Below, in pieces: positions 16,443-25,855 of a stretch of DNA of 64,000 nucleotides. The notes beneath the pieces are model-generated. The model was not told the DNA's origin, made no database searches, and saw only the letters and a list, made by a program, of their open reading frames with translations. Position numbers and translations under genes: made by a program. This DNA comes from Candidatus Opimibacter skivensis (lineage in GTDB: Bacteria > Bacteroidota > Bacteroidia > Chitinophagales > Saprospiraceae): assembly GCA_016722045.1 (NCBI GenBank), contig JADKGY010000006.1, forward strand, positions 248,001-312,000, read 5' to 3'. Positions within the stretch are counted from its first letter, which is position 1; every line of letters starts with the position of its first letter.

Positions 16443-17048
16443 TTAATCAAGCTTTGATAGACCATACGCTACACCTAAACTGAATTGGATGCTGCTACCT
16501 GTAATCTTATCACCTCCCTGGAAGGATTTATCTCTGATATCAGTCAAGCCCAGAAATGCGCGCAGATCGGTATTCAACCAAACTCTGCTGGCTAATCTGG
16601 CATTAAATCCAAGACCTCCAGATACAGCAAGCCCGAAAGAATTATAAACACTCTTATCAATCTTGGTATCATTCACTTTTGCATTTAACAGAAATTCCGG
16701 CGCTATACCCACATAGACTTTAGGCCGGATCTTTTCTCCGAGATCTCCAAAGAAAACATCGAAGTAAAGTGGGATTTGTAAGTAACTAATTTTGTAATCA
16801 TCATTTCCAACTTTATATCCCTGTCCGGAATACAAAACATCCAATGTCAGACCCGCTGTCTCATTGATACTATACGTAGAGGTGAGCCCTAATGCAAGTC
16901 CAGGAAGCGACTTGGAATTGGCAACATGACTTACAGTTGAAAAATTGACTCCAACTCTTGGTCCTATAGAAAGAGCATCCTGCGCACTCAATTGATGCAT
17001 TGCAAAAAGGCAAGCCGTAAGCACAAGTATTTTTAATTTACTAAACAT
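16443..17048 (-). CDS. Outer-membrane beta-barrel protein (PorT-like family)
   Basis: 201 residues. The Sec signal is MFSKLKILVLTACLFAMHQLSAQ. The mature chain starts SIGPRVGVNFS and shows alternating amphipathic strands (for example YLQIPLYFDVFF, VYVGIAPEFLLNAKV, FGLAVSGGLGFNARL, IQFSLGVAYGL), as in the small eight-stranded porin-family proteins widespread in Bacteroidota. No specific function can be assigned. It is monocistronic, with a strong terminator downstream and the AT-rich repeat region upstream. Confidence 0.85.
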   Translation of the reverse strand: MFSKLKILVLTACLFAMHQLSAQDALSIGPRVGVNFSTVSHVANSKSLPGLALGLTSTYSINETAGLTLDVLYSGQGYKVGNDDYKISYLQIPLYFDVFFGDLGEKIRPKVYVGIAPEFLLNAKVNDTKIDKSVYNSFGLAVSGGLGFNARLASRVWLNTDLRAFLGLTDIRDKSFQGGDKITGSSIQFSLGVAYGLSKLD

Positions 17049-17483
17049 GGTATATCGTTTTTTATGCGTGATTTAATTACGGTTGTAACAATGAGGTATG
17101 TATAAGGTTGTTCACCGATCCATGTAATTAATGTTTTTTGCAAACTTTCATCGACAGAAAATATAAATGTGTGAATTATGGAAAATTATATTGTAATTAT
17201 ATAAAGATGTTGCACAAAAATAAATTACTAAACAAATTCCAAATTTTTTTAGAAGTACGGACAACAAACATACCCTTAAATCTTTTTAGAAGTACGAAAA
17301 GCCCCCAAATTTTTTTAGACCAAAGCACCCAAATTTTTTAGAAGTACGAACCTAAATTTTTTTAGAAGTACGGACAGGTCGCGACCTGTCCGTACTTCTA
17401 AAAAAATTGAGAGACGCTCTATTTGAACCCGACATCCAATAGTCCGACATTCTATCTTCACTTTCTCTCCATATCTTTACCCT
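17049..17483. other. AT-rich intergenic region with palindrome and half-element array
   Basis: No gene is supported. From 17239 the spacer holds about five degenerate copies of AAATTTTTTTAGAAGTACG (near 17241, 17278, 17309, 17329 and 17352), the left arm of the palindrome that completes the array at 17355-17408. The promoter of the following gene probably includes TATCTTTA at 17472-17479. Confidence 0.6.
17355..17408. repeat. 54-bp perfect palindrome, second copy of the GTACGGACAGGTCG element
   Basis: Two 27-base arms centred at 17381/17382. The inner 30 bases are identical to those at 4405-4462; the outer arms (AATTTTTTTAGA and complement) differ but are self-complementary here too. Several partial left-arm copies precede it. 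Confidence 0.85.
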
Positions 17484-19781
17484 ATGCATTTCAATTTTCG
17501 ACTCCCTTTCTTCATCTTTCTGTACATTTTCTTTTTCGCTTCATGCAGGAATGAACAAAAAATGAATCCTGAAGCCGGTCCCCCGATGGATCATGAAGCA
17601 TCTTCGCCCAAAGGCCAGCCTGCAGCTGAGACATTGGCCATGATCGATAGTGTCCAGCAAGCTCAAAACAAAGTAGATCCGGCAAAAGTGAATATCATCC
17701 TCTGTGCACAACGCGCTCAAATGTATAAAGCAAGACTATCCTCTGTAAGTGGCCTCGAAAAAGCCAACCTGATGGTGATGTACGGATTTGAAGAACTAAA
17801 AGCAGGCAATACACAACAGGCCATGGATGCATTTCAGGAGTGCATCACCTTTGTCACACCTATGCAAATTCCGGGCAAGGAAAAAACCATACTGGAAGTA
17901 AAGAAAATGCTGGCGATAGCAGCCCTGCGTTTAGGTGAACAACAAAATTGTATCAACAATCATACATCTGCTTCCTGTGTCATTCCTATTGCGAAAGCCG
18001 GACAACATGCATTAAAAGACGGATCCACACAGGCCATGGAACTTTATGAAGAAATATTAAAATCTGATCCTACTGATCTCACTTCCAAATATCTTTTGAA
18101 CATTGCCGCTATGACCCTTGGAAAATTTCCAAACGGCATACCATCGTCAATGCGACTACCGGATGGATATTTTAAATCATCTGTTGATTTTCCTATGTTT
18201 ACGGACATCGCACCAGAACTTGGTCTTGACAAAAGAGGTCTTGCAGGCGGTGTAGCTGTTGAAGATTTTGATCGCGATGGATTCCTGGACATCATCGCTT
18301 CATCATGGGGATTTCATGATCAGATCCGATACCTTCACAACAAGGGTGATGGAAGCTTTGAAGACATGTCGATACAGGCCGGACTAAAAGGTGTGACAGG
18401 TGGTCTCAATATTCGTCATGCTGACTATAATAATGATGGCTTCCCTGATGTATTGATTTTGCGTGGTGCATGGCTAAGAGATCAGGGACGTATTCCAAAT
18501 TCACTGCTCCGAAATAACGGTGATGGAACCTTTACAGATGTGACTGTCAGCGCAGGAATCTATTCAAAGCGACCAACGCAAAATGCCGTGTGGGCCGATT
18601 TTGATCTTGATGGATGGCTTGATTTATTTATTGGCAATGAATCCATTCCGGAAGCTGGTGCAGCTTTTAATTTTCCATCCGAACTATATCACAATGAACA
18701 TGACAGCACATTCAAAGAAGTATCTAATGCTGCAGGCCTTAACATAAATTCATTTGTCAAAGGAAGTACAGGCGGTGATATCAACAATGATGGTTTGCCT
18801 GATTTGTACATTTCAAATCTCAATGGTGCCAATCTGCTTTTCCTCAATACATCTGATAAGACCGGAATTCATTTTCAGAATATTTCCTCCACTGCCGGTA
18901 TAGGTGAACCATATGTTTCATTTCCGACATGGATGTTTGACTTTGACAATGATGGTTGGCTAGATATTTTCGTATCGGCATATTCAGATGGCTCCGAAGA
19001 TCTTCCCGGAAAAGTATTGAGAGCATATGGCAAAAAAGATGATCCGTTTCGTCCGAGACTTTATCATAATAATCACGACAATACATTTACAGATCTCAGC
19101 TCGCAGATGGGTCTTACAGAACCTGTATTCTCGATGGGCAGCAATTATGGTGATCTGAATAATGATGGGTTCCTTGATTTTTATCTGGGGACCGGTGAGC
19201 CGAATCTAAAATCAATAGTGCCCAATAAAATGTATCTCAACAGAGAAGGGAAATATTTTGATGATGTCACGTATGCAGGCGGCTTTGGAAACATACAAAA
19301 AGGACATGCCGTTGGTTTCGGAGATTTTGATCGCGATGGTGATCAGGATATTTATGTCGTGATGGGCGGAAGTTTTGAAGGTGATGTCTATGAAACACTT
19401 TTTTTTGAAAATCCAATGCCACATGACAACCACTGGATCGTGCTGCGCCTTGAAGGCGTAAATTCAAATCGACTGGCCATCGGAGCCCGTGTTGAGGCAG
19501 AGATCTCAGAAAATGGTAAGACCCGGAAAATAGAAGAAATGGTTTCTACCGGCTCAAGCTTCGGAGGTAATAGCCTTCAATTAGAAATGGGCCTGGGAAA
19601 AGCTGAAACCATAACGAATTTAAAAATCACATGGCCTGTAAAAAATAATAGTGTCCAGGAATTCAAAAATGTTGGAATCAATAAAGCCTATTCTCTGAAA
19701 GAAGGAGGTGCTTTAGAACCTGTCAGTTACGATTATATGCCTTTTAAAAAAGACGGCGGGATGCATCATCACGAGATGTAA
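17484..19781 (+). CDS. FG-GAP/ASPIC-UnbV (CRTAC1-like) lipoprotein with helical N-terminus
   Basis: 765 residues. The signal ends FFFASC (Cys21), so it is a lipoprotein. Residues about 45-215 are helical and TPR-like (ANLMVMYGFEELKAGNTQQAMDAFQECI). From about 240 there are seven Ca-binding FG-GAP motifs of the form DxDxDGxxD, including DFDRDGFLDI, DYNNDGFPDV, DFDLDGWLDL and DFDRDGDQDI, making an integrin-alpha-like beta-propeller. The C-terminus is an ASPIC/UnbV domain (NSNRLAIGARVEAEI...GLGKAETITNLKITWP). Function is unknown; surface binding is a reasonable guess. A related, larger protein lies at 22035 beyond the TMTC-like gene. Confidence 0.88.
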   Translation: MHFNFRLPFFIFLYIFFFASCRNEQKMNPEAGPPMDHEASSPKGQPAAETLAMIDSVQQAQNKVDPAKVNIILCAQRAQMYKARLSSVSGLEKANLMVMYGFEELKAGNTQQAMDAFQECITFVTPMQIPGKEKTILEVKKMLAIAALRLGEQQNCINNHTSASCVIPIAKAGQHALKDGSTQAMELYEEILKSDPTDLTSKYLLNIAAMTLGKFPNGIPSSMRLPDGYFKSSVDFPMFTDIAPELGLDKRGLAGGVAVEDFDRDGFLDIIASSWGFHDQIRYLHNKGDGSFEDMSIQAGLKGVTGGLNIRHADYNNDGFPDVLILRGAWLRDQGRIPNSLLRNNGDGTFTDVTVSAGIYSKRPTQNAVWADFDLDGWLDLFIGNESIPEAGAAFNFPSELYHNEHDSTFKEVSNAAGLNINSFVKGSTGGDINNDGLPDLYISNLNGANLLFLNTSDKTGIHFQNISSTAGIGEPYVSFPTWMFDFDNDGWLDIFVSAYSDGSEDLPGKVLRAYGKKDDPFRPRLYHNNHDNTFTDLSSQMGLTEPVFSMGSNYGDLNNDGFLDFYLGTGEPNLKSIVPNKMYLNREGKYFDDVTYAGGFGNIQKGHAVGFGDFDRDGDQDIYVVMGGSFEGDVYETLFFENPMPHDNHWIVLRLEGVNSNRLAIGARVEAEISENGKTRKIEEMVSTGSSFGGNSLQLEMGLGKAETITNLKITWPVKNNSVQEFKNVGINKAYSLKEGGALEPVSYDYMPFKKDGGMHHHEM

Positions 19782-19823
19782 TGAATTTCGTATTTCTTTT
19801 AAAGGATTATTCTTTTAAATGGT

Positions 19824-19883
19824 TTATAGGTTTATGGGCTTATAGGTTTATGGGCTTATAGGTTTATGGGCTTATAGGTTTAT
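19824..19883. repeat. 16-bp tandem repeat
   Basis: About 3.75 exact copies of TTATAGGTTTATGGGC between two convergent genes. Confidence 0.95.
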
Positions 19884-19956
19884 TGGTTAATCAAATCCTT
19901 AGCCTTCTTTCCTTAGTCTTTGCCTACTCCTGTGGTCTTCCGTCTTTTGTCCTTGG

Positions 19957-21855
19957 TCATTTCAAAGCATCTGCTTTCTCCTTCAAACCCATATTCATAT
20001 AGGACGTCTTTAAATCATGCTTAATGGCTTCACTTGTGGGCGCTAAACTATATGCTTTTTCAAAAGCCTTCAATGCTTCTGCATAATTACTCTGTACGCC
20101 ATACGATATTCCGATAAGTTGCCAGACATCACTGTTATTTACATCATATTGAAGTGCTTGTTGAAGCAGTTGACGGGCGCGTTCAGGATTATTATTTTTC
20201 TCACCTTCCTCCTTTCCCCAGACGATGAATACATTTATGATGTTGCGCTTGGAAATATCAAAGTCTTTCACTTCTTCCAGTGCTTTTTGATAATATGAAA
20301 CGGCCTCAGCAAAATTTCTCCTGCTAAAATTTACATTTCCAAGATTATTGTATGCCGATACACCAGGCTTGATCTTCAGACTTTGCTCCGAATATTTTTC
20401 GGAAAGATCCAGATCCCTATTTTTTTCAGTTTCACTCAGACTCGTATCAATAGCGGATTTATAAAGTACTTCAGCACTCCCGTCATTAAGCCGAACACTA
20501 TTAGGAACTTTGGCGACATCAGCCTGATAAAGTTTGGAATTGCTGGCCCAATCATTGTTTCGCGTTATGGTTTTGATGCTAAAGAGAAATGCAACGCAGG
20601 CTGTAGCAATCAAGAAATATCTTTGGAAACCGGACAATCGTCTCCTGCCATTTTTCGGCAAAACATCATCATTTGTTTTTGCCAGTACTGTCGTGATTCC
20701 GGCCAATGCCAGGACAAACCACATCGATGGCGCATAGAGCAGACGTTCCGCCATCATCGTTCCGAGCACTTTGGGTATCTGGCTGTAGAGCGAAATACTA
20801 AATAAAAAGGATGCAACAAAAAACCCGGTCACCCTTCGCTTTGTGATTGCATAGATGGCGTAAAAGGCCATGATGCTGTATAGTACCAGTCCGATAAGAC
20901 TGCCTGTGCTTCCAAACGACTGAAGAGGTATAACATTATAGGAATAATCACATACCAGCTTTACGGGCACTACCAGCAGGAAAATATATTTCGCCAGTAT
21001 ATTCAATGAGGTACCAATCAGCGCCATGCCATGTGCTTCGACGATAGGATTATCCATCATACTTATCGCAGGTTCGGTCAAACCTCTCAAGACCAGGCCA
21101 CGCAAGAGAAAAAAAAGCGCCACAGCGATTAGTGCCCATGCACTGTTTTTGAGACTGTTGCTAAACGACTTTTGAAAAAATGTCCATCCGATCAATGGAA
21201 AAACAGCGAGAGCCGTGATCGCACCTTCTTTCGAAAGCAATGCTGCAAAAAAAGCAACGCCTGACGCAATAAGTATTTTCCAATTTTCTTTTTCAAACCA
21301 TTTCGCGTACAGAAATAAACTGAGGATTATAAAAAATAAACTCAATATTTCGTCACGGCTTTTGATATTGGCGACTACTTCAGTGTGTATAGGATGTGCT
21401 GTGAATAAAACAACTACTGCACAAAGCATGATGCTGTTGCTGTAAGGCATGAGCTTGCGCAATGTAATGTAGAATAATGCAGCTGTAGCGGAATACCACG
21501 CCACATTCATCAAATGACCAATGAAAGGACTATTCGGTGCTATAGCCCATTCTAGGGCGAAACAAAACAGTGTCAATGGCCGGTATAGACAGCCCCCAAA
21601 ACAATTCTCGCGATATGGCTGGCTGAAGATATCGGCGATACCGGACAGACCACGTTGCACATTGGCATGAAGGGAAATGGTCAGGTCATCGTCGAGTACA
21701 TAGCCATGTCCGAGCGTATTGGCATAGAGAACAAAACCAAATAGTGCTAATAACAAAGCAATTACAGGATCTGATACTCCGCCCGTAGCTGAAATATCAG
21801 GCTTTGCAACCCTTGGAACAGGTTTCGTACGTTCTTGCTTTCTTTTTTTGGACAT
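19957..21855 (-). CDS. TMTC-like multi-pass membrane protein with C-terminal TPRs
   Basis: 632 residues. A basic N-terminus precedes about 10-11 TM helices. The first periplasmic loop carries GHGYVLDDD (50-57), the acidic motif expected for a GT-C fold lipid-linked glycosyltransferase and resembling eukaryotic TMTC O-mannosyltransferases and bacterial relatives. Residues about 480-632 form TPRs (YNNLGNVNFSRRNFAEAVSYYQKAL, WQLIGISYGVQSNYAEALKAFEKAY). A role in protein O-glycosylation of exported proteins is inferred. It is convergent with the FG-GAP gene at 17484 and divergent from the one at 22035. Confidence 0.75.
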   Translation of the reverse strand: MSKKRKQERTKPVPRVAKPDISATGGVSDPVIALLLALFGFVLYANTLGHGYVLDDDLTISLHANVQRGLSGIADIFSQPYRENCFGGCLYRPLTLFCFALEWAIAPNSPFIGHLMNVAWYSATAALFYITLRKLMPYSNSIMLCAVVVLFTAHPIHTEVVANIKSRDEILSLFFIILSLFLYAKWFEKENWKILIASGVAFFAALLSKEGAITALAVFPLIGWTFFQKSFSNSLKNSAWALIAVALFFLLRGLVLRGLTEPAISMMDNPIVEAHGMALIGTSLNILAKYIFLLVVPVKLVCDYSYNVIPLQSFGSTGSLIGLVLYSIMAFYAIYAITKRRVTGFFVASFLFSISLYSQIPKVLGTMMAERLLYAPSMWFVLALAGITTVLAKTNDDVLPKNGRRRLSGFQRYFLIATACVAFLFSIKTITRNNDWASNSKLYQADVAKVPNSVRLNDGSAEVLYKSAIDTSLSETEKNRDLDLSEKYSEQSLKIKPGVSAYNNLGNVNFSRRNFAEAVSYYQKALEEVKDFDISKRNIINVFIVWGKEEGEKNNNPERARQLLQQALQYDVNNSDVWQLIGISYGVQSNYAEALKAFEKAYSLAPTSEAIKHDLKTSYMNMGLKEKADALK

Positions 21856-22034
21856 CTTTGTTAATTCAGAATCACTGCTAGTTTAGCGCTTTTTTGAAAT
21901 TTTATTGGATTTTATTCATTAGAAGGAAGATGTCGGTAAGATATCCGGTGGAGATGATGTATATACCGAAGTCTATTTTTGTAACTTGCTCCATCAAACA
22001 TTTTCTAGCATTTCATCCCCTCAAGTATCATAAA

Positions 22035-25000
22035 ATGAATTCGGCCAGGATACTTTTTTTTACAATTGGATTATCGCTCTGTTCTGCCCTGTCCTGTAAG
22101 AACCCTTCAGAAGAAAAAACAAATACATCTCCTGCAAGCACAAATCCCGAAATTAAATTAGAAGCACTGTCTACGGCAGAAACAGGAGTCAATTTCGTCA
22201 ACCAGATCAATGACGAAGGCATGATCAATATTTTCACCTGGCATTTTCTTTACAATGGAGGTGGTGTTGCAGCCGGAGATATTAACAACGATGGTTTGCC
22301 TGATTTATATTTTTCAGGCAACATGACGCCCGATAAATTATATCTCAATAAAGGAAATTTCAAATTCGAAGACATCACTGCCAAAGCAGGAATCGGAAAA
22401 CAAATATGGTCGAGCGGCGTGACCCTCGCCGATGTCAACGGAGATGGACTGATCGATATCTATGTTTGTAAAAATTCTCCGACGGGTGTGCCTGACAATA
22501 ACCGGAATAAACTCTATATCAACCAGGGAAAAAATAAATTCACTGAAGAAGCTGCCAAATATGGTATCGATGACATCGGCTTCAGCACACAAGCCACATT
22601 TTTTGATGCAGACCAGGATGGCGATCTTGATATGTTTCTTGTCAATCAACCTTTTGACGAATTCGCAAGACTTGTCAATAAGCCCGAAGTGGTCGCTAAC
22701 TATACACAGACCAATCGTTTTTTCTTTTTTGAAAACGGAAAGTATGTAGACAAGACAGCAGTATTGGGGATGCTAAGTTCACGGTATGGCCTGAATGTGT
22801 CTCTGGGTGATTTTGATCAAAACGGCTGGACCGATATGTATATCTGCAGCGATTATCATCATGCGGATTATCTCTATCTCAATACGAATGGAACATTCGC
22901 TGATGCGGTTCAGACACATACAGGGCATATTTCATTTTATTCGATGGGTTCAGATGTTGGTGATGTTAATATGGATGGTCTGCCTGACATTTTCACGTTG
23001 GACATGGCCTTCGAAGATCATGTTCGGTCGAAGACGAACATGGGTTCGATGTCCCAAGCCAGGTTCTGGGAGATCGTAGCTGATCATCAGCATTATCAAT
23101 ACATGCAGAATGGATTGCAGGTCAATATGGGCCAGGGATATTTTTCAGAGATGGCACAGATAGCCGGTATTTCAAAATCTGACTGGAGTTTTTCTACACT
23201 GTTTGCTGACCTTGATCTTGATGGTGATCAGGATATCCTCATCACAAATGGCGTATTGCGCGATGTGCGGAATAATGATTTTAATGATTTTGTAAAAGAA
23301 AAATATCAGAACAGAGTCGGCCCGCAAAATTATCTGGAGGTGCTCAGCAAACTTCCTTCCACGCCCATAAAAGATATCATTTTCACCAATGATGGAAATA
23401 TGCATTTCTCAAAGCTTGCCGCTGAAAATGGTTTTAATACTGCTGATTTTTCCAATGGTATGGCGTATGCTGATCTTGATCGTGACGGGAAACTGGATAT
23501 CATCGTCAATCATGTCAATGCACCTGCCACGATTTATAAAAATATAAGTCACACCGATGGACACTTTATAACTGTCAAACTTAAAGGTCCTGGAACGAAT
23601 GTCGACGGCTTAGGATGTACTGTGATCGTCTACACCGGTGATAAAAAACAGGCAAGTACGATGCAGACTACAAGGGGATATTTTTCTGCAGTCGAACCTC
23701 TTATCCATTTTGGATTAGGCCAGGTCACCAAAGTAGATTCGGTCAAAGTATACTGGGATCACAAGTCGATGAGTGTGCTGACGAATGTTCCTTTGGACCG
23801 AGAATTGAAAGTCAATTATGAGAAAGACAAAAAAGTGCCTTTCCATTCGGACCCTATCAACGGTGTCATGATGGCTGATGCCAATGTCGTCCAACATGAA
23901 GATGTGGATGATCCATTTGATGATTATAGTAAAGAAGTTTTATTGCCTTATAAGCTTTCACAAAACGGTCCTCATATTTCTGTAGGTGATATCAATGGTG
24001 ATGGCAATGAAGATTTTTTCATTGGTGGCGCTGCAGGTCATCCGGGTCAAATGTATCTGGCTAAAACGGATGGAACATTTGCATTGACTAAACAGCCTGC
24101 AATCGATGCGGATGCCAAAAGTGAAGATCAGGAATCAGCATTGTTTGATTTAGACGGGGATCGGGATCTTGATCTAATCGTGATCAGTGGAAGCTATGAA
24201 TTTGAAGAAGGAAATTCATTACTCCGTGACAGAATTTATCTAAATGATGGATTAGGCCATTTTAAAAAGCCAACCAGAGAGGCTCTTCCAAATTACCTGA
24301 TCAATGGACAATGTGTTGAAGTATTTGATGCCGATGGTGATAAAGACAATGATCTGTTTATCGGAGGCCGATTGATCGGAGGGAAATATCCGATGCCTGC
24401 ATCGTCAAAACTATTGATCAATCAATCAGGAAGATACACGGACAAGACAAGTGCACTGGCTCCGTTCTTAAATAAATTTGGAATGGTGACAGATGTGGTG
24501 CAGGATGACATTGATAAAGATGGCGATATTGATTTGCTCGTCGTTGGTGAATGGATGATGCCGACATTACTCATCAACGGAGGTGCAGCAGGTTTCACCG
24601 CTCAACCTATTGAAGCTGCCGGTACAGGATTATGGTGGACTGTTGAAAAAGGTGACTTTGATAAAGATGGTGATACTGATTTTCTGCTGGGCAATCTTGG
24701 ATGGAACAACAAATTCGGCGGATCAAAAGGAACAAAGCTTGAAGTCTACGGAAATGATTTCGATCAGAATGGAAAATTCGATGTCGTACTCGCCAATACA
24801 AAGCAGGATAAGTTGCTTCCGGTTCGCGGCAGAGAATGCACTTCACAGGAACTGCCTTTTGTGCTTAATAAATTTCCGAATTATCAAAGTTATGCGAATG
24901 CCAGTTTCACTGATATTTTCTCTGCTGACATGTTGAAGAATAGTACACACAGCAAACTTTCCACTATGACGAGTCTTTATCTCATCAATGATGGTAACGG

Positions 25001-25340
25001 GAAATTTACTGCCAAAGATTTACCTCTCATGTGTCAGACCGGACCTGTAAAAGCATTTTATGCAGATGATTTCAACAAAGATGGCAACCTGGATTTCATG
25101 TATGCGGGGAATCATTTTCCCACAGAAGTGGAGACAGCCCGATATGACGGCCTTTACCCAGGCATATGTTATGGTGATGGCAAAGGCGATTTCATTTGCA
25201 AATCAATCTTCATCGAAAATCAATTGCGCATCGATGATATCCGTGATATCCAGAAAATAAAATTAGCTACAGGAGAGGAGGTGTATTTGTTAAGTAATAA
25301 CAATGGACCGTTGAGGGCGTATAAAAGTGCAACACATTAA
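22035..25340 (+). CDS. Large FG-GAP/VCBS repeat lipoprotein (CRTAC1-like)
   Basis: 1101 residues from the ATG at 22035; an in-frame start at 21894 would put 47 residues before the signal. MNSARILFFTIGLSLCSALSC is a lipoprotein signal (Cys21). Around 14 FG-GAP calcium loops are visible (DINNDGLPD, DVNGDGLID, DADQDGDLD, DLDLDGDQD, DINGDGNED, DIDKDGDID, DFDKDGDTD and others), enough for two beta-propellers. They are separated by an ASPIC/UnbV-like region (GPGTNVDGLGCTVIVYTGDKK...GLGQVTKVDSVKVYW). A surface recognition or binding role is inferred; genes of this type are highly amplified in Saprospiria and Cytophagia. Confidence 0.88.
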   Translation: MNSARILFFTIGLSLCSALSCKNPSEEKTNTSPASTNPEIKLEALSTAETGVNFVNQINDEGMINIFTWHFLYNGGGVAAGDINNDGLPDLYFSGNMTPDKLYLNKGNFKFEDITAKAGIGKQIWSSGVTLADVNGDGLIDIYVCKNSPTGVPDNNRNKLYINQGKNKFTEEAAKYGIDDIGFSTQATFFDADQDGDLDMFLVNQPFDEFARLVNKPEVVANYTQTNRFFFFENGKYVDKTAVLGMLSSRYGLNVSLGDFDQNGWTDMYICSDYHHADYLYLNTNGTFADAVQTHTGHISFYSMGSDVGDVNMDGLPDIFTLDMAFEDHVRSKTNMGSMSQARFWEIVADHQHYQYMQNGLQVNMGQGYFSEMAQIAGISKSDWSFSTLFADLDLDGDQDILITNGVLRDVRNNDFNDFVKEKYQNRVGPQNYLEVLSKLPSTPIKDIIFTNDGNMHFSKLAAENGFNTADFSNGMAYADLDRDGKLDIIVNHVNAPATIYKNISHTDGHFITVKLKGPGTNVDGLGCTVIVYTGDKKQASTMQTTRGYFSAVEPLIHFGLGQVTKVDSVKVYWDHKSMSVLTNVPLDRELKVNYEKDKKVPFHSDPINGVMMADANVVQHEDVDDPFDDYSKEVLLPYKLSQNGPHISVGDINGDGNEDFFIGGAAGHPGQMYLAKTDGTFALTKQPAIDADAKSEDQESALFDLDGDRDLDLIVISGSYEFEEGNSLLRDRIYLNDGLGHFKKPTREALPNYLINGQCVEVFDADGDKDNDLFIGGRLIGGKYPMPASSKLLINQSGRYTDKTSALAPFLNKFGMVTDVVQDDIDKDGDIDLLVVGEWMMPTLLINGGAAGFTAQPIEAAGTGLWWTVEKGDFDKDGDTDFLLGNLGWNNKFGGSKGTKLEVYGNDFDQNGKFDVVLANTKQDKLLPVRGRECTSQELPFVLNKFPNYQSYANASFTDIFSADMLKNSTHSKLSTMTSLYLINDGNGKFTAKDLPLMCQTGPVKAFYADDFNKDGNLDFMYAGNHFPTEVETARYDGLYPGICYGDGKGDFICKSIFIENQLRIDDIRDIQKIKLATGEEVYLLSNNNGPLRAYKSATH

Positions 25341-25348
25341 GACAGTAA

Positions 25349-25566
25349 GAGAAGTTAGAGAAGTGAGAGGAATGAGAGAAGTGAGAGAAGTGAGAGGAAT
25401 GAGAGAAGTGAGAGAAGTGAGAGGAGTGAGAGAAGTGAGAGAAGTGAGAGGAATGAGAGAGTGAGAGGAGTGAGAGAGAAGTGAGAGGAATGAGAGGAGT
25501 GAGAGAAGTGAGAGAAGTGAGAGAAGTGAGAGAATGAGAGGAGTGAGAGGAATGAGAGAAGTGAGG
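25349..25566. repeat. 9-bp microsatellite (GAGAGAAGT / GAGAGGAAT)
   Basis: About 24 degenerate units of GTGAGAGAA, alternating with GTGAGAGGA and ATGAGAGAA variants, over roughly 218 bases. Related units occur at 36318-36372 and, on the other strand, at 60152-60195. Confidence 0.92.
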
Positions 25567-25585
25567 CGTGTGACGTGTGATCTCA

Positions 25586-25654
25586 TAGCCCCGTAGGGGC
25601 CAAAGGTTGGTAACAGAGGACAAGTAAAAATCTCACCTTGCCCCATCGGGGCAA
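25586..25654. repeat. Bacteroidota-type GCCCC hairpin element (copy 1)
   Basis: Two hairpins, GCCCC-GTA-GGGGC (25588-25600) and TTGCCCC-ATC-GGGGCAA (25638-25654), are joined by a linker containing AAAGGTTGGTAACAGA. Intergenic elements with this layout are common in Bacteroidota genomes. A related element is at 36432-36492. Confidence 0.7.
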
Positions 25655-25740
25655 AACTGACTTCCGAAAATCCACCTCTTAAAGTTATCTTCAAGAAATA
25701 ATTTGCGTTAATGCTTCGACCTGCAATGATGATATGTTTA

Positions 25741-25838
25741 TTTTATTAAATTTTAGCGAAGCTAAAATTTAATAAAACTATACGGATAAGCGTAGGCTGT
25801 GCCTACGTTTGTGCGTCTGCAAAACTCCGTTTTGTGAA
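25741..25838 (+). repeat. Composite three-hairpin repeat, copy A
   Basis: Hairpin 1: TTTTATTAAATTTTAGC-GAA and complement (25741-25777). Hairpin 2: CGTAGGC-TGT-GCCTACG (25791-25807). Hairpin 3: GCAAAAC-TCC-GTTTTG (about 25819-25834), preceded by GTGCGTCT. A homologous reversed copy is at 50048-50139 and partial copies are at 49994-50010 and 59966-60023. Loop bases are conserved while stems change in compensating pairs. Confidence 0.75.
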
Positions 25839-25855
25839 ATGGGCACGAAAAGATC

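Larger units (their letters stand above)
25341..25855. other. Repeat-filled intergenic region
   Basis: No gene is supported. It holds, in order, a 9-bp microsatellite (25349-25566), two GC-rich hairpins (25588-25654) and a composite three-hairpin element (25741-25838), described separately. Long reverse-strand ORFs in the satellite are low-complexity Ser/Leu/Thr artefacts. Confidence 0.8.

Noticed and set aside
22250..25260. Several antisense and alternate-frame ORFs inside the FG-GAP gene
   Set aside because: They arise from the repetitive DxDxDG codon pattern of the real gene and lack family matches.
25349..25566. Possible CRISPR array because of regular short repeats
   Set aside because: Units are 9 bp and contiguous with no unique spacers, and no cas gene is near. 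It is a microsatellite; the reverse-strand ORFs through it are low-complexity artefacts.
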